From Treponemataceae bacterium (GTDB lineage: Bacteria > Spirochaetota > Spirochaetia > Treponematales > Treponemataceae), in the NCBI GenBank assembly GCA_024685655.1, contig JAIKVO010000114.1, positions 1-45,645 of the forward strand: a DNA stretch of 45,645 nt, in the 5' to 3' direction. The notes under the pieces were generated by a model that was not told the origin of the DNA, did not search any database, and saw only the letters and a list, made by a program, of their open reading frames with translations. A program made the position numbers and the translations under genes. Every line of letters starts with the position of its first letter. Positions within the stretch are counted from its first letter, which is position 1. Positions 24,752 to 34,400 of the stretch are shown here, one piece after another.

Positions 24752-26242
24752 ATGAAAACAGTCTGTGGTATTGATCTTGGAACACAAAGTATAAAAGTAG
24801 TCATTTACGACTATGAGAAAAAAGAGATTATCGAAAAGAAAACTTGCCCGCTCGAACTTATTTCTGCAAATGACGGAACACGCGAACAGAAAACAGAATG
24901 GTACGATGCCGCCATGAAAAAATGCTTCTCAGAGCTTTCAGCAGAAGCAAAAGCTTCAATTGAAGCAATCGGAGTTTCCGGCCAGCAGCACGGCTTCGTA
25001 CCGCTTGCTGAAGACGGATCTGCTCTTTATAACATAAAACTTTGGAACGACACTTCCACAACAGAAGAATGCGCACTTATTACAGAAGCCGCCGGCGGTA
25101 AAGACGCAGTTATCGATGCAACAGGAAACCTTATGCTGCCTGGCTTTACAGCCCCAAAAATTCTGTGGCTCAAACGCCACAAGAAAGAAGCTTGGGACAA
25201 ACTCCGCTATATCATGCTTCCGCACGACTACATCAACTGGAAGCTTACCGGCAACTACGTAATGGAATACGGTGATGCATCTGGAACAGCTATTTTCGAC
25301 TCAAAAAACCGCGTATGGTCAAAAAAGATTTGCGACGCTATAGACGCTAAGCTTGAAGGACTTTTGCCAAAGCTTATCAAACCGTATGAGAAAGCTGGTG
25401 ATGTTTCAGCCACGGCAGCAGCAGAGTACGGTATTCCAGCCGGTATTCCTGTTTCCGCCGGTGGCGGCGACAACATGATGGGCGCAATCGGAACTGGTAC
25501 TGTTTGCGACGGTTTCCTTACGATGAGCATGGGAACATCCGGCACACTTTACGGTTATTCCGCAAAACCTATCTCCGACCCAGAGAACGGACTTTCAGGC
25601 TTCTGTTCTTCTTCTGGCGGATGGCTCCCGCTTCTTTGCACGATGAACTGTACCGTCGCTACAGAATTTATCCGTGGGCTTTTCAACCTTGACGTAAAAC
25701 AGCTCGATGAGACAGCTTCAAAGGCAAAACCAGGCGCAGACGGTGTTATAGTGCTGCCTTTCTTCAACGGCGAGCGCACGCCTAACCTGCCTAACGGCCG
25801 CGCAAGCATAACAGGTCTTACAACAGCAAACACAAGCCGCGAAAACATTGCTCGCGCTTCTCTTGAAAGTGCAGTATTCGCGATGCGCGGCGGATTGGAC
25901 GCATTCAGAAAGCTCGGTTTCCAGCCAAAAGAAATAAGGCTTATCGGCGGCGGCTCAAAGAGCGCGACATGGCGTCAGATAGCAGCAGACGTAATGAATC
26001 TGCCTATCCGCGTACCTGTTCTTGATGAAGCAGCCGCCCTAGGAGCAGCAGTTCAGGCTTTGTGGTGCCTTGAATCAGCAAAGGCAGGAAAAGAAGCCGA
26101 CATGGCAGCTTTGTGCGCAGAACACATCAAGATTGATGCAGACAAAGTGGCTATGCCTAACCCAGACACGGTTAAAGCTTACGATGTAGCTTATGCCGAG
26201 TACAACAAAGTGCTCCAGGCTGTAATGCCGCTGTACAAGTAG
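24752..26242 (+). CDS. xylB: xylulokinase
   Basis: The 496-residue protein is a FGGY-family sugar kinase that phosphorylates D-xylulose. It has the N-terminal phosphate-binding G-I-D-L-G-T-Q-S, the xylulokinase word G-V-S-G-Q-Q-H-G near residue 70, K-L-W-N-D-T-S-T, the catalytic Asp in G-G-G-D-N-M-M-G, S-M-G-T-S-G-T, and the C-terminal I-G-G-G-S-K-S-A-T-W-R-Q. Length is normal. GGAGG precedes the ATG at good spacing. It appears to be transcribed alone, as no xylose isomerase or transporter lies beside it. It fits use of plant xylan, to which the secreted esterase near 3 kb would contribute. Confidence 0.95.
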   Translation: MKTVCGIDLGTQSIKVVIYDYEKKEIIEKKTCPLELISANDGTREQKTEWYDAAMKKCFSELSAEAKASIEAIGVSGQQHGFVPLAEDGSALYNIKLWNDTSTTEECALITEAAGGKDAVIDATGNLMLPGFTAPKILWLKRHKKEAWDKLRYIMLPHDYINWKLTGNYVMEYGDASGTAIFDSKNRVWSKKICDAIDAKLEGLLPKLIKPYEKAGDVSATAAAEYGIPAGIPVSAGGGDNMMGAIGTGTVCDGFLTMSMGTSGTLYGYSAKPISDPENGLSGFCSSSGGWLPLLCTMNCTVATEFIRGLFNLDVKQLDETASKAKPGADGVIVLPFFNGERTPNLPNGRASITGLTTANTSRENIARASLESAVFAMRGGLDAFRKLGFQPKEIRLIGGGSKSATWRQIAADVMNLPIRVPVLDEAAALGAAVQALWCLESAKAGKEADMAALCAEHIKIDADKVAMPNPDTVKAYDVAYAEYNKVLQAVMPLYK

Positions 26243-26251
26243 CCAGGCGTT

Positions 26252-26348
26252 GCGGGCTCATTATTAAATTGTTGCGAAAGCAACAACCTTGAAGCCCGCT
26301 CGTGGGGGTAGTCCGCAACAACGTGCGGACCAGGGGGCTTCCGCCCCC
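26252..26348 (+). terminator. cluster of three hairpins after xylB
   Basis: A nested hairpin has an outer stem GCGGGCT/AGCCCGC (26252-26258 with 26292-26298) and an inner TTGTTGC-GAAA-GCAACAA (26269-26286). It is followed by GTCCGCA/TGCGGAC (26311-26317 with 26324-26330) and GGGGGC-TTCC-GCCCCC (26333-26348). No long T-run follows, so termination may be inefficient or factor-dependent. Confidence 0.55.
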
Positions 26349-26524
26349 TCCTACTTATCTTTGGAAGTTTCAGTATCACTCTTTCCGCCTTTTTTGCACT
26401 AGGCAAATCCCACTTTATGCTCGATAATGGAGATATTGGATTTTTATCTATTTATGATGTTGTTGCCGCTCGATAATATGAATTACTTTTCGGGCAGCTT
26501 TGACATATACCTTTGGAGGTAATT
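26349..26524 (+). promoter_or_regulatory. upstream region of the chemoreceptor gene with a direct repeat
   Basis: The ten-base word GCTCGATAAT occurs twice, at 26419-26428 and 26468-26477, exactly 49 bases apart. It resembles the -10 part of flagellar sigma-28 promoters (GCCGATAA), which would suit a chemotaxis gene. I could not find a TAAA-like -35 at the right distance, so this remains a candidate only. Confidence 0.35.
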
Positions 26525-28675
26525 ATGAATAGTCTTAGATTTCGTATAAGTCTTATTACGCTTCTTGTTATGCTAGTATCATTCGTTTCAATAGGATTTA
26601 TAGCAATCAGAAACGCAAAGGACAGTCTTGAAAACGAAATGACTGCCGCTCTTCAAGAATCGGTTCAAGCTACGGCACAAGCTATTCAGGCTTCAAACGA
26701 AAAAGAGTTCAAGATGCTCGAAACACTTGCCGCTCTTTCGCAAATAAAGGATCCGAACGTATCGCTGCTCGAAAAGACACATATTATTTACGATGCCATG
26801 AGTTTGGACAAAGATTACATCGATGTATGTATCCTTGACAAAGACGGTATGGCATGGATTAACAACGGAGCAAGGATGATTTCCTTCGCGGAAAGAAACT
26901 ATTTTAAGGAGCCGTTCAAAACCGGAAAACGCTTCCAAACTGACCCTTATGTAAACAAAGTCACGAGTTCCCCGGCAACTTTCTACTCCGTCCCTGTTTT
27001 CGACAAGGATCACAATATAATCAACGTTATTTTCTGCGTAGTTGACGGTCTTAAACTCACAAAAATTGCAATGCAGCACAAAGCTGGCAACAACAGATCG
27101 CCTTCTATTATAACTCTTAATAATGGTGCGGGCGGAGAAAGCGAAGCATACAATGAGCTCCATTCAAACGGAATTATAATCGCTTCTGAAAAATTCCTTG
27201 CAGATGACGCTGTTCTTGAAGAATTCACTACAGAAAATCTTTATGAAACGATAAAAAAAGATGGCAACGATGCATATCTGGCCGATTTTGAACGCTTCAG
27301 AAAAGAAGAAAAGGGCGTTTTAAAATACAACAAGAACGATGAAAAACGCATTCTTGCATTTGAACGTGTTCCAGACACAACATGGGTTGTTTACACAGCC
27401 GTTCCGTTCAGCGACTTCCAGGGCGATGTAGACAGCATGACGACTACAGTAGTGATTTTCGTCGCAATCATCACGATAGTAGCCGCAATTATTATAGGAT
27501 TCGTTATATCCATCTCTATAAGACCGCTCAATACAGTCAAAGACGCAATCAACGAAATTGCAACCGGAAACGCAGATCTGACGAAACGCATACCAATTTC
27601 GACGAACAACGAAATTGGAGCTGTTGTTACAAGTTTCAACAGCTTCCAGGAAAAACTTCATAAAATTATTTATGACATAAAATCCTCAAAAGAGCGTCTG
27701 GAAGAAGTTGGTATCAGGATGAGCAGCAATGCGAAAGAAACCTCGGATTCTATTTCCGGCGTATACACGAGCATAGCTGAAATGGAAGAGCAGCTGAATT
27801 CACAAAGCGACAGCGTAAACAACACGACTTCGGCAGTTACACAGATTTCCACACAGATTAAAAAGCTGGAAGGAATGATTGAGCAGCAGGTCAAAGGCAT
27901 CCGAGATGCGTCTTCCGCAATTGAAGAGATGATTTCAAACATTTCTTCCGTGAACAACTCAGTCGATAAAATGGCATCATCGTTTGAGGTTCTTCTTAAA
28001 AGCTCAGAGGGCGGTGTTGCAAAACAGGTTCTTGTAAGCGAAAAAATCAAGGAGATTGAGGAACAATCCGCATCTCTTCAAGGAGCGAACAAAGTTATTT
28101 CCGAAATCGCAGAGCAGACAAATCTTCTGGCTATGAACGCCGCAATAGAAGCTGCTCATGCAGGTGATGCTGGAAGAGGATTCAGCGTTGTAGCGACAGA
28201 GATAAAAAAACTTTCAGAAAACTCATCGAAGGAATCTGCAAAGATAAATGACCAGCTGAACAGAATTGCGTCTTCTGTCTCAGAAGTTGTACAGGCTTCC
28301 ACAGATTCTACTACAGCCTTCAAGCATGTATCTTCTCTTATAAACGACACTAACGCTATGGTTCGAATCATACATAACACGATGGACGAACAGAACAACC
28401 AGTCGGCTCAAATCAGCCGTTCTTTGCAAATCGTGAACGAAAACACGCAGGAAGTAAGGGCAGCCAGCCACGAAATGGCAGCCGGAAACTCCGCTATTCT
28501 GGATGAGATTCGAAAACTTAAAAACGCTACAGACCAGATGGCAATGAACATGCATGGAATTTCAGCAGGAGCCGGAACAATCAACAATGCCGGAGCAGAA
28601 CTTGAAAAAATTGCGCCGGAGATGAAATCTTCAATATTGGAAATAAGCGCACAAATCGACCAGTTCAAAGTGTAA
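26525..28675 (+). CDS. methyl-accepting chemotaxis protein (Cache-HAMP-MA)
   Basis: The 716-residue chemoreceptor has a first membrane segment at about 8-27, a periplasmic double-Cache-type ligand domain to about 300, a second membrane segment (about 305-330), a HAMP domain with the conserved P ([12 protein letters not shown]), and the cytoplasmic signalling coiled coil. The hairpin tip near 527-557 reads [18 protein letters not shown], where CheA and CheW bind. It senses an unknown small molecule and steers the flagella. A TTG at 26513 is in frame, but the ATG at 26525 has GGAGG five bases upstream. Confidence 0.95.
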   Translation: MNSLRFRISLITLLVMLVSFVSIGFIAIRNAKDSLENEMTAALQESVQATAQAIQASNEKEFKMLETLAALSQIKDPNVSLLEKTHIIYDAMSLDKDYIDVCILDKDGMAWINNGARMISFAERNYFKEPFKTGKRFQTDPYVNKVTSSPATFYSVPVFDKDHNIINVIFCVVDGLKLTKIAMQHKAGNNRSPSIITLNNGAGGESEAYNELHSNGIIIASEKFLADDAVLEEFTTENLYETIKKDGNDAYLADFERFRKEEKGVLKYNKNDEKRILAFERVPDTTWVVYTAVPFSDFQGDVDSMTTTVVIFVAIITIVAAIIIGFVISISIRPLNTVKDAINEIATGNADLTKRIPISTNNEIGAVVTSFNSFQEKLHKIIYDIKSSKERLEEVGIRMSSNAKETSDSISGVYTSIAEMEEQLNSQSDSVNNTTSAVTQISTQIKKLEGMIEQQVKGIRDASSAIEEMISNISSVNNSVDKMASSFEVLLKSSEGGVAKQVLVSEKIKEIEEQSASLQGANKVISEIAEQTNLLAMNAAIEAAHAGDAGRGFSVVATEIKKLSENSSKESAKINDQLNRIASSVSEVVQASTDSTTAFKHVSSLINDTNAMVRIIHNTMDEQNNQSAQISRSLQIVNENTQEVRAASHEMAAGNSAILDEIRKLKNATDQMAMNMHGISAGAGTINNAGAELEKIAPEMKSSILEISAQIDQFKV

Positions 28676-28696
28676 TGAATAAGTAAGTTGGCGGCA

Positions 28697-28846
28697 TTAG
28701 GCAAGTGCCGAATCAAAAGATTGTTACTGTGTGCAGCTGGCATGCCCCCTGTATGGAAAGCATTGACGAACGAAGTGCGGAACTGGCTTTCCATACAGGG
28801 GGACCAGCGAGAGCACAGCTACAGATATGTCTATGCGATTGCCTAA
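28697..28846. repeat. large palindromic element A in a convergent intergenic region
   Basis: A perfect 17-bp inverted repeat (CCCCCTGTATGGAAAGC at 28745-28761 with its complement at 28786-28802) is nested inside further pairs: GCTGG/CCAGC (28736-28740, 28804-28808), TGTGC/GCACA (28730-28734, 28813-28817) and TTAGGCAA/TTGCCTAA (28697-28704, 28839-28846). One arm contains GGAACTGGCT-N8-AGGG-N6-GCGAGAGCAC (28779-28816), shared exactly in spacing with the element at 43166-43362. The stop codon of the thioesterase gene lies inside it. There is no T-run. Confidence 0.85.
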
Positions 28847-29574
28847 AAAGTGATTCGGCATTCGAACACAGTGCGCTCGCTTTCTTTTATCTGAATAAAA
28901 GTATTGCCGTCTTCATCGTGGCGGTAAACGCGCAATATCTGCCCCTCTTTGCTTTCTCCTGTATAATGGGCCTCAATTTCCGAAACATCATGTTCCCTAA
29001 GAAAATCATTGCTGAATGTGCTTAACGCAAGCTTAACATATTCTGCATTGTTCATATGCTGTGACAAATCGATGAAGCTGGAGCGAATTGGCTGCTCGAA
29101 AACAAAATCATCCTCGGAAAAGACTGTTGTAAAACGCGTAAACCGAGAATCAAACACAGGCTTTGGGAAATTTTCTGCAGGATAGCCCAAATTCACGAGC
29201 TTCTGCGGACGGTGTGTCTCAAAACTAAGAACACAAGCCTCGTAGTTCGCAGAGAAAACGAGCGAACCGTCTTTGTCGAAAGCCTCAGAATTCAGATGCG
29301 TCCTTAAACCACCGTTATCAACGGGGAAAGTCCGCGTATCTATTGACTCACACCAATCCGGCCGCCGTTCAAAATGAATGAGAACTTTTGTAAAAACCCA
29401 AAATGAATTAAATTTTTTGCGGTAGACAACACCGTCGCAATTGATTCTGCCCAAACATTCCGTAATATTGTCCTGAACCATGAGCAGCGTCTGAGCCGTT
29501 CCAAGACGGATAGTGCTGTCTATGAAAGCTGAGGATATAAGTCGAGGAGTTTCAAAAATCAACATATCATCCAT
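28843..29574 (-). CDS. acyl-ACP thioesterase
   Basis: The 243-residue protein belongs to the acyl-ACP thioesterase family (PF01643; FatA/FatB-like double hot-dog). It hydrolyses fatty acyl-ACP and so sets chain length or releases free fatty acids in the cytoplasm. An N-terminal hot-dog has W-V-F-T-K-V-L-I-H-F near 59-68. A second begins near 165, with F-I-D-L-S-Q-H-M-N-N-A-E-Y-V-K, the typical Asp/His/Asn region. The ATG at 29574 lies only three bases after the T-tract of the upstream gene's terminator and has no ribosome binding site; the ATG at 29565 has only a weak GGA. How it is expressed is unclear. Confidence 0.85.
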   Translation of the reverse strand: MDDMLIFETPRLISSAFIDSTIRLGTAQTLLMVQDNITECLGRINCDGVVYRKKFNSFWVFTKVLIHFERRPDWCESIDTRTFPVDNGGLRTHLNSEAFDKDGSLVFSANYEACVLSFETHRPQKLVNLGYPAENFPKPVFDSRFTRFTTVFSEDDFVFEQPIRSSFIDLSQHMNNAEYVKLALSTFSNDFLREHDVSEIEAHYTGESKEGQILRVYRHDEDGNTFIQIKESERTVFECRITF

Positions 29575-29577
29575 AAC

Positions 29578-29624
29578 AAAAAAACAAGCCGTTCCGGAGA
29601 GATTTCAAACCCCGAAAACGGCTT
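29578..29624 (-). terminator. Rho-independent terminator of the superoxide reductase gene
   Basis: On the minus strand AAGCCGTT (29624-29617) pairs with AACGGCTT (29593-29586), extended by an imperfect CGG/CCG inner stem, and is followed by seven Ts (29584-29578). It is the clearest intrinsic terminator in the window. Confidence 0.85.
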
Positions 29625-29631
29625 TCTCCTT

Positions 29632-30006
29632 TTAGACTTCGCCTTTCCAAAGCCCGTGAAGGTTGCAATATTCATATGCTGCTACAGCTTTCTCGCCGTC
29701 GAGCAGCATAAACTCCGCTTTCGGCGCATCGCCTGGCTTAAGCATTTTTCTCTGGTTGCCTTTATCCGTCGCAAGAAGAATCCACTCGATATAATGCTCA
29801 TCAGCCATCGGATGCGCCACGGAACCTACACTTACAGTAACTTTGTTTCCGTCCACAGAGATAACTGGAACATGCTTCTCGACAGCTGCATCCGTTGTTC
29901 CTGGAACAAGCTCTTTCATTGCCTCACCACAGCACATCGTTGGAACTGCGGTTTCCTTAAGCATAACGATAATTTTACCGCAATGCCTACAAACGTAGAA
30001 TTTCAT
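29632..30006 (-). CDS. superoxide reductase (desulfoferrodoxin, two iron sites)
   Basis: The protein reduces superoxide to hydrogen peroxide without forming oxygen, typical of anaerobes. The N-terminal desulforedoxin-like part has C6-x2-C9 and C25-C26, which can hold a rubredoxin-type Fe. The C-terminal part has the catalytic site ligands His45 (E-K-H-V-P), His65 (A-H-P-M), His71 (E-H-Y-I-E-W), Cys114 and His117 (C-N-L-H-G-L-W-K). Length (124) is normal for the two-iron class, whereas the T. pallidum enzyme, as I recall, lacks the first iron's cysteines. AGGAGG lies eight bases before the ATG, and the gene has its own promoter and terminator. Confidence 0.95.
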   Translation of the reverse strand: MKFYVCRHCGKIIVMLKETAVPTMCCGEAMKELVPGTTDAAVEKHVPVISVDGNKVTVSVGSVAHPMADEHYIEWILLATDKGNQRKMLKPGDAPKAEFMLLDGEKAVAAYEYCNLHGLWKGEV

Positions 30007-30022
30007 GTTTATATCCTCCTAT

Positions 30023-30050
30023 ATAATATAGAATAATTTCCTAAAGACAA
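30023..30050 (-). promoter_or_regulatory. promoter of the superoxide reductase gene
   Basis: On the minus strand -35 TTGTCT (30050-30045) and -10 TATTAT (30028-30023) are 16 bases apart. The transcript would start only about ten bases before the ribosome binding site, so the leader is very short. Confidence 0.6.
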
Positions 30051-30076
30051 AACCACGCAAGAACATCAAGCAAAAA

Positions 30077-31432
30077 CTAGAAACGCCATCCCAAAGAAAG
30101 CGCAGGCTCAATATGCTGCATCATAATTCCACCATTCGAGAAAATTCCAGCATTTGATTTTACTTTTCGATTGGCAATAGAAGTTAATACATAGTCGCAG
30201 CTAAGCTCTAAATAGAAATGATGCAAAGGATAGAACTGCACCGCCAATCCACCTTTGATGCATATTCCGCCGAATTTCAACTTTTCAGGTGTTCCTGTAT
30301 TATATTGTATTTCGATGTCCATAAGAGTAACTCCACCACCAGCATGAACATCAAAAACAAACTTATAACCCAATGAATGCTGATAGTTGATATATCCAAA
30401 GAAAGAATTAAGCAACGAATTAATAGTTGTGCCTGCTTCTTTATTTGAATATGTAAGAGTCAAATAAGGCGAAGCGCCCACAGTGAGACCAAAGTTACCG
30501 GCTTTTGTCTTAATCGGCATAATTGTTATAAGTGCGTTACTAGCCAAGTTTTGCAATAAAACCCCGTCAATAAATGAAATCTTTGGAGCGTTATCCCCTT
30601 TGAAATCGAACTTTTCATCTCCAAGTCTATACCAATACCAATAGTCTTTTATAATATTTTCATATAGGGACAACGGATATCCCATACCGACCGAAATACA
30701 AAAATCGACGACACGACTGCGAACAAACGTAATCGGTTTGTACTCAAATGAAAGACCGCCTTCATTGCGTGCAAGTAATAAATAATCACCGAATTCAATT
30801 GTATTGGTGTCAACCTGCAAGGTGAACGAACCTTTTTCCAGATTTTTGTCCATAACTACGGCAGGCAGGGTGAGACCTGTTTCAATATTGACAACCTTGA
30901 ATGACGCAGTTTCACTTAAATCTGAACCTCGTACGGTAAAACTGCTGTCAACACCCATATCAACATATATATAATCTGGCGATACGCTCTTAACCTTTGG
31001 TTTTATTGCTTTTTTTACCGAAACATTCACCCAATCAGTTTCAAGTTCTATGATTCCAAGAAAATTGTAAAGTCCTATCTTATACCTGTATTCTCCGGCA
31101 CCAAGAGTACAGTCAATAAAATTCGTCTCTACATCCTGCGCGTCGTATTCCTCGAAAATACCTTCATCGTTCAATTTTTCAATAACAAAATGATACATAA
31201 AGACATCGTCGGAACCTTCCCACTTGAACTCCTGAACAATTGTCTGGTTGTTCTCGTCATCAGTACGGATATAGAAAGAACCCTCCTCTTCCATCACTTT
31301 CTCGAAATTGTCTTCTTCTATATTTTGTGAAGATAAATCTGCCGACAACAGGTCCTCATCCTGACAAAAGCAAAATGCAGTCATAAACAATAATACAAAA
31401 ATCAGCAGATATCGCATTTTCTTAGTTTCCAT
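30077..31432 (-). CDS. predicted outer-membrane beta-barrel protein with N-terminal Ig-like domains
   Basis: The 451-residue protein has a signal peptide (about 1-23, cleavage after C-F-C-Q-like residues). Two beta-sandwich-like domains follow: one Fn3/Ig-like at about 45-140 and one IPT-like with S-F-T-V-R-G-S-D-L at about 150-235. A run of alternating hydrophobic strands continues to the C-terminus. It ends in W-R-F, the terminal aromatic of BAM-inserted barrels. It is the third gene of the cyclase-FecR operon and overlaps the FecR stop by about 11 bases; an ATG at 31417 is an alternative start. It may anchor or export the giant repeat protein. I do not recognise a named family. Confidence 0.75.
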   Translation of the reverse strand: METKKMRYLLIFVLLFMTAFCFCQDEDLLSADLSSQNIEEDNFEKVMEEEGSFYIRTDDENNQTIVQEFKWEGSDDVFMYHFVIEKLNDEGIFEEYDAQDVETNFIDCTLGAGEYRYKIGLYNFLGIIELETDWVNVSVKKAIKPKVKSVSPDYIYVDMGVDSSFTVRGSDLSETASFKVVNIETGLTLPAVVMDKNLEKGSFTLQVDTNTIEFGDYLLLARNEGGLSFEYKPITFVRSRVVDFCISVGMGYPLSLYENIIKDYWYWYRLGDEKFDFKGDNAPKISFIDGVLLQNLASNALITIMPIKTKAGNFGLTVGASPYLTLTYSNKEAGTTINSLLNSFFGYINYQHSLGYKFVFDVHAGGGVTLMDIEIQYNTGTPEKLKFGGICIKGGLAVQFYPLHHFYLELSCDYVLTSIANRKVKSNAGIFSNGGIMMQHIEPALSLGWRF

Positions 31433-34400
31433 ATAATCTGCCTGTATTATCGACTGTAGGAGCTTTTAGAGTCGGAAGCTTTATCTTGAATTCGCTTTCC
31501 ATAACTTCGCCATCCACCAGAACGACATCATTTTTAGAATAAATTGCTTTGACCGTCCACCGGAATGTACCCGGCTCCAAACGAGTCAAATCATCAAAAG
31601 ATACCTCAGTTTCATCCGAACTCAGATTCCTGCTCATCAAAAATCCACCATCGGTACCGAAGAAATCAAGATGATAGCTTGTCGCATAAGGAACAGGCTC
31701 CCAGCTGAACTGAATTTCACGGGATTGCCTGAAATATGATGTATCAAGAACATCATTCTGTTCCGGTGACAAAACCACAGGTTTGTACATATCCGGCAAA
31801 ACAACGTTCACGGAGCTTTCTGCCTTGTTGCTAAACAAGAACGGTTCTCCCTCAAATCTGATACAAGCCTCGACATTCCAGCTGTAAGAGCCGTCTGTAA
31901 AGAAATCAGAGATAGGCAAAACAGAACACAACTGCTGTGTAGAAGGCACTGTGATGGTGTTCTTTTCCGAGCCATCCGTATTGTACATACGGATTATGTA
32001 TTCATCAGCATACTCTACCGGGCCCCATTCAAGGCTGACAGTATCGTTTGCGTCAATGAAACCTGCATCAATCAGGAACGGATCTGCCGAAACGATTTCC
32101 GGCGCAGGCGGTGCAGAAAGAGAAACAATGAACGAGTTTAAAGCCTCTCCGCTGGTCTGGATTATACGCTCCTTGTAGATAACCTGCGCGTCCACCGACC
32201 ATGTGTATACATCCTCTGAAGTAAACAACGAAGAATCTGCATTGTAGCGGACTACGCCTTTTCTATCAGCTGCATCAGAAGGAATTATCGTCTCCACAAC
32301 AACAGTTCCGTCCGATTTTCTTACACAGAACACGTAGCGGTCAGCAGAGTCAACAGTCTTCCATGAGAAATTAATCGCACCGTCGCGTTTGAAAAGTTCT
32401 ATTCCGTATTTATTTTCATCAGCAGGCAATCTGTCGGCAGGGATATCGAGCGGCGGCATCACTACCGCAAACTTTCTTTCTGCGACTTCGCTTGTCTGCA
32501 ACACTTTATTTCTGAAATACGATTTTGCTTCGACACTCCATGTATAATCGCCCTCATACGAAAACAGCTCAGTATCAAGCGTAACATCGAACGTGTCTGC
32601 TGGCAGTACAGACTCTGCGACTAACCTGCCATCTGAGCCTACAAGACGGAATACATATTCATCCGCATACTCAACACTCTTCCACTTGAATTTCTGGGAC
32701 TCTTCTTTCTTGAAGTATGAAGCTCCATATTCTGTGTTTTCTGATGGTGAAGACAGAGCCGGAGTGTTCAACCTAGGAATGTCCGTTGAGAATCGTATTT
32801 TGGAGATAATTCCATGCTGAAGAATTCTATCTCTGAAATGAGATCTTGCTTCGATTGTCCATGAATACTCACCTACGCTTACGAATGAATTCGCATCTAC
32901 AGAGATGGACGTTTCCTCAACTGTCTGCTTCAATACGACGACTCCATCAGGATTGTAGAGCGTGAACAGATAATCATCCGCATACTGAACAGCCGCCCAG
33001 CTGAATTCAAGCGGCTCGTTCTTTCTGAAGAAAGGCATTCCAAGCACAGTACCGGAAACAGGAGTTGCATCTTTCGTCGGATTCAAGTTAGGCAGAGAAA
33101 CTGCGAAATTATGATCTTCTTTCTTGCCATATTGGAAAACTTCACCACGGTAATGAGACCTTGCCTCAACAGTCCAAGTATATTCGCCTTCATTCAAAAG
33201 GTTTTCGGCATCTACATAAACGGAAGTTTCGCTTACACTCTGCTCCAAGATGGCATTGCCGTCCGGATTATAGAGTGTGAACACATATTCATCAGCGAGA
33301 GGAACGTCTTCCCAACCGAAACCAAGCGGCTCGTCCTTGTTGTAGAACGGAGTGCTGAGAACTGTTTCTGGAACAGGAAGCAATGCAACCGGTGCATCAA
33401 GGTCTGGTATTACTACAGAGAACGTACTTTCCTCTTTCTTACCATTCTGGAGCAATTCTCCATGATAGTGAGACAACGCCTCGACTGTCCATTTATATTC
33501 ACCATGCTTAAGAAGCTGCCCGGATGGAATCTGATATACAAGAGGTGTATTGCCGTCGGCATCGTTTATGCTTGTTTCCCTGATTATTTCACCGTCAGGA
33601 TCCGTAACTGTCAGGATATACTCATCCGCATAACGAATTTTATTCCATTCAAACTCAAGATCCATATCATTGATAAAGAATCCTGCGTCAAGGATATATT
33701 CCGGTGTCGGAGAAATCTTTTCAGGCGGATTCAAATCTGGAAGATATATCTCGAACTGTGTTTTTTTGACATTTCCATGCTGCAAAAGTTTTCCATTAAG
33801 ATAGCTACGAGCCTCTACCGTCCATGAATACTTGCTTTTTCCAAACGATTCCAAATCCGTATATGTGTATTCAGTTCCTGTGATAACTTGCTCAGTCATC
33901 AGTTTGTCGTCTAAATCATACAAGCTGAATACATAATCATCTGCGAACTCAACAGGCTGCCACGAGAAATACAAGCCGTTATCCGCTTCGAAAAGCTCAT
34001 TTCCGAAAACTTTTCCAGCATAAGGAGAATTCTTAGTAGGAGCCGGCATATTGTTTACAATAATGGAGAAGCTGCTTTCTTCCGTTTTACCGGATTGCAT
34101 CATCTTGCCATTAATATAATTCCGTGCTTCTACCGACCACTTGTATTCGCCCGGTTCCAGGCTCTTAACATCGGTGAACACAAAATATGTATCCGGCACA
34201 GTGTTTCTAGAAGCTGCGACTGCGTTACGACTCTTCATGAACTCTTTCGTAATTACAGTATCATGTGCGTTCTTAAGAGTGAAAACGTATTCGTCCGCGA
34301 ACGGAACACTTTGCCAGCTGAATTTTATGCTCTTGTCGCGATGATAAACATTCTCATCAAGAATATTCGCTGAACCTACAGGATCTTTTACAGGCGCATC

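Noticed and set aside
26333-26348. GGGGGC-TTCC-GCCCCC as a strong intrinsic terminator
   Set aside because: No run of Ts follows; it is reported only as part of a hairpin cluster.
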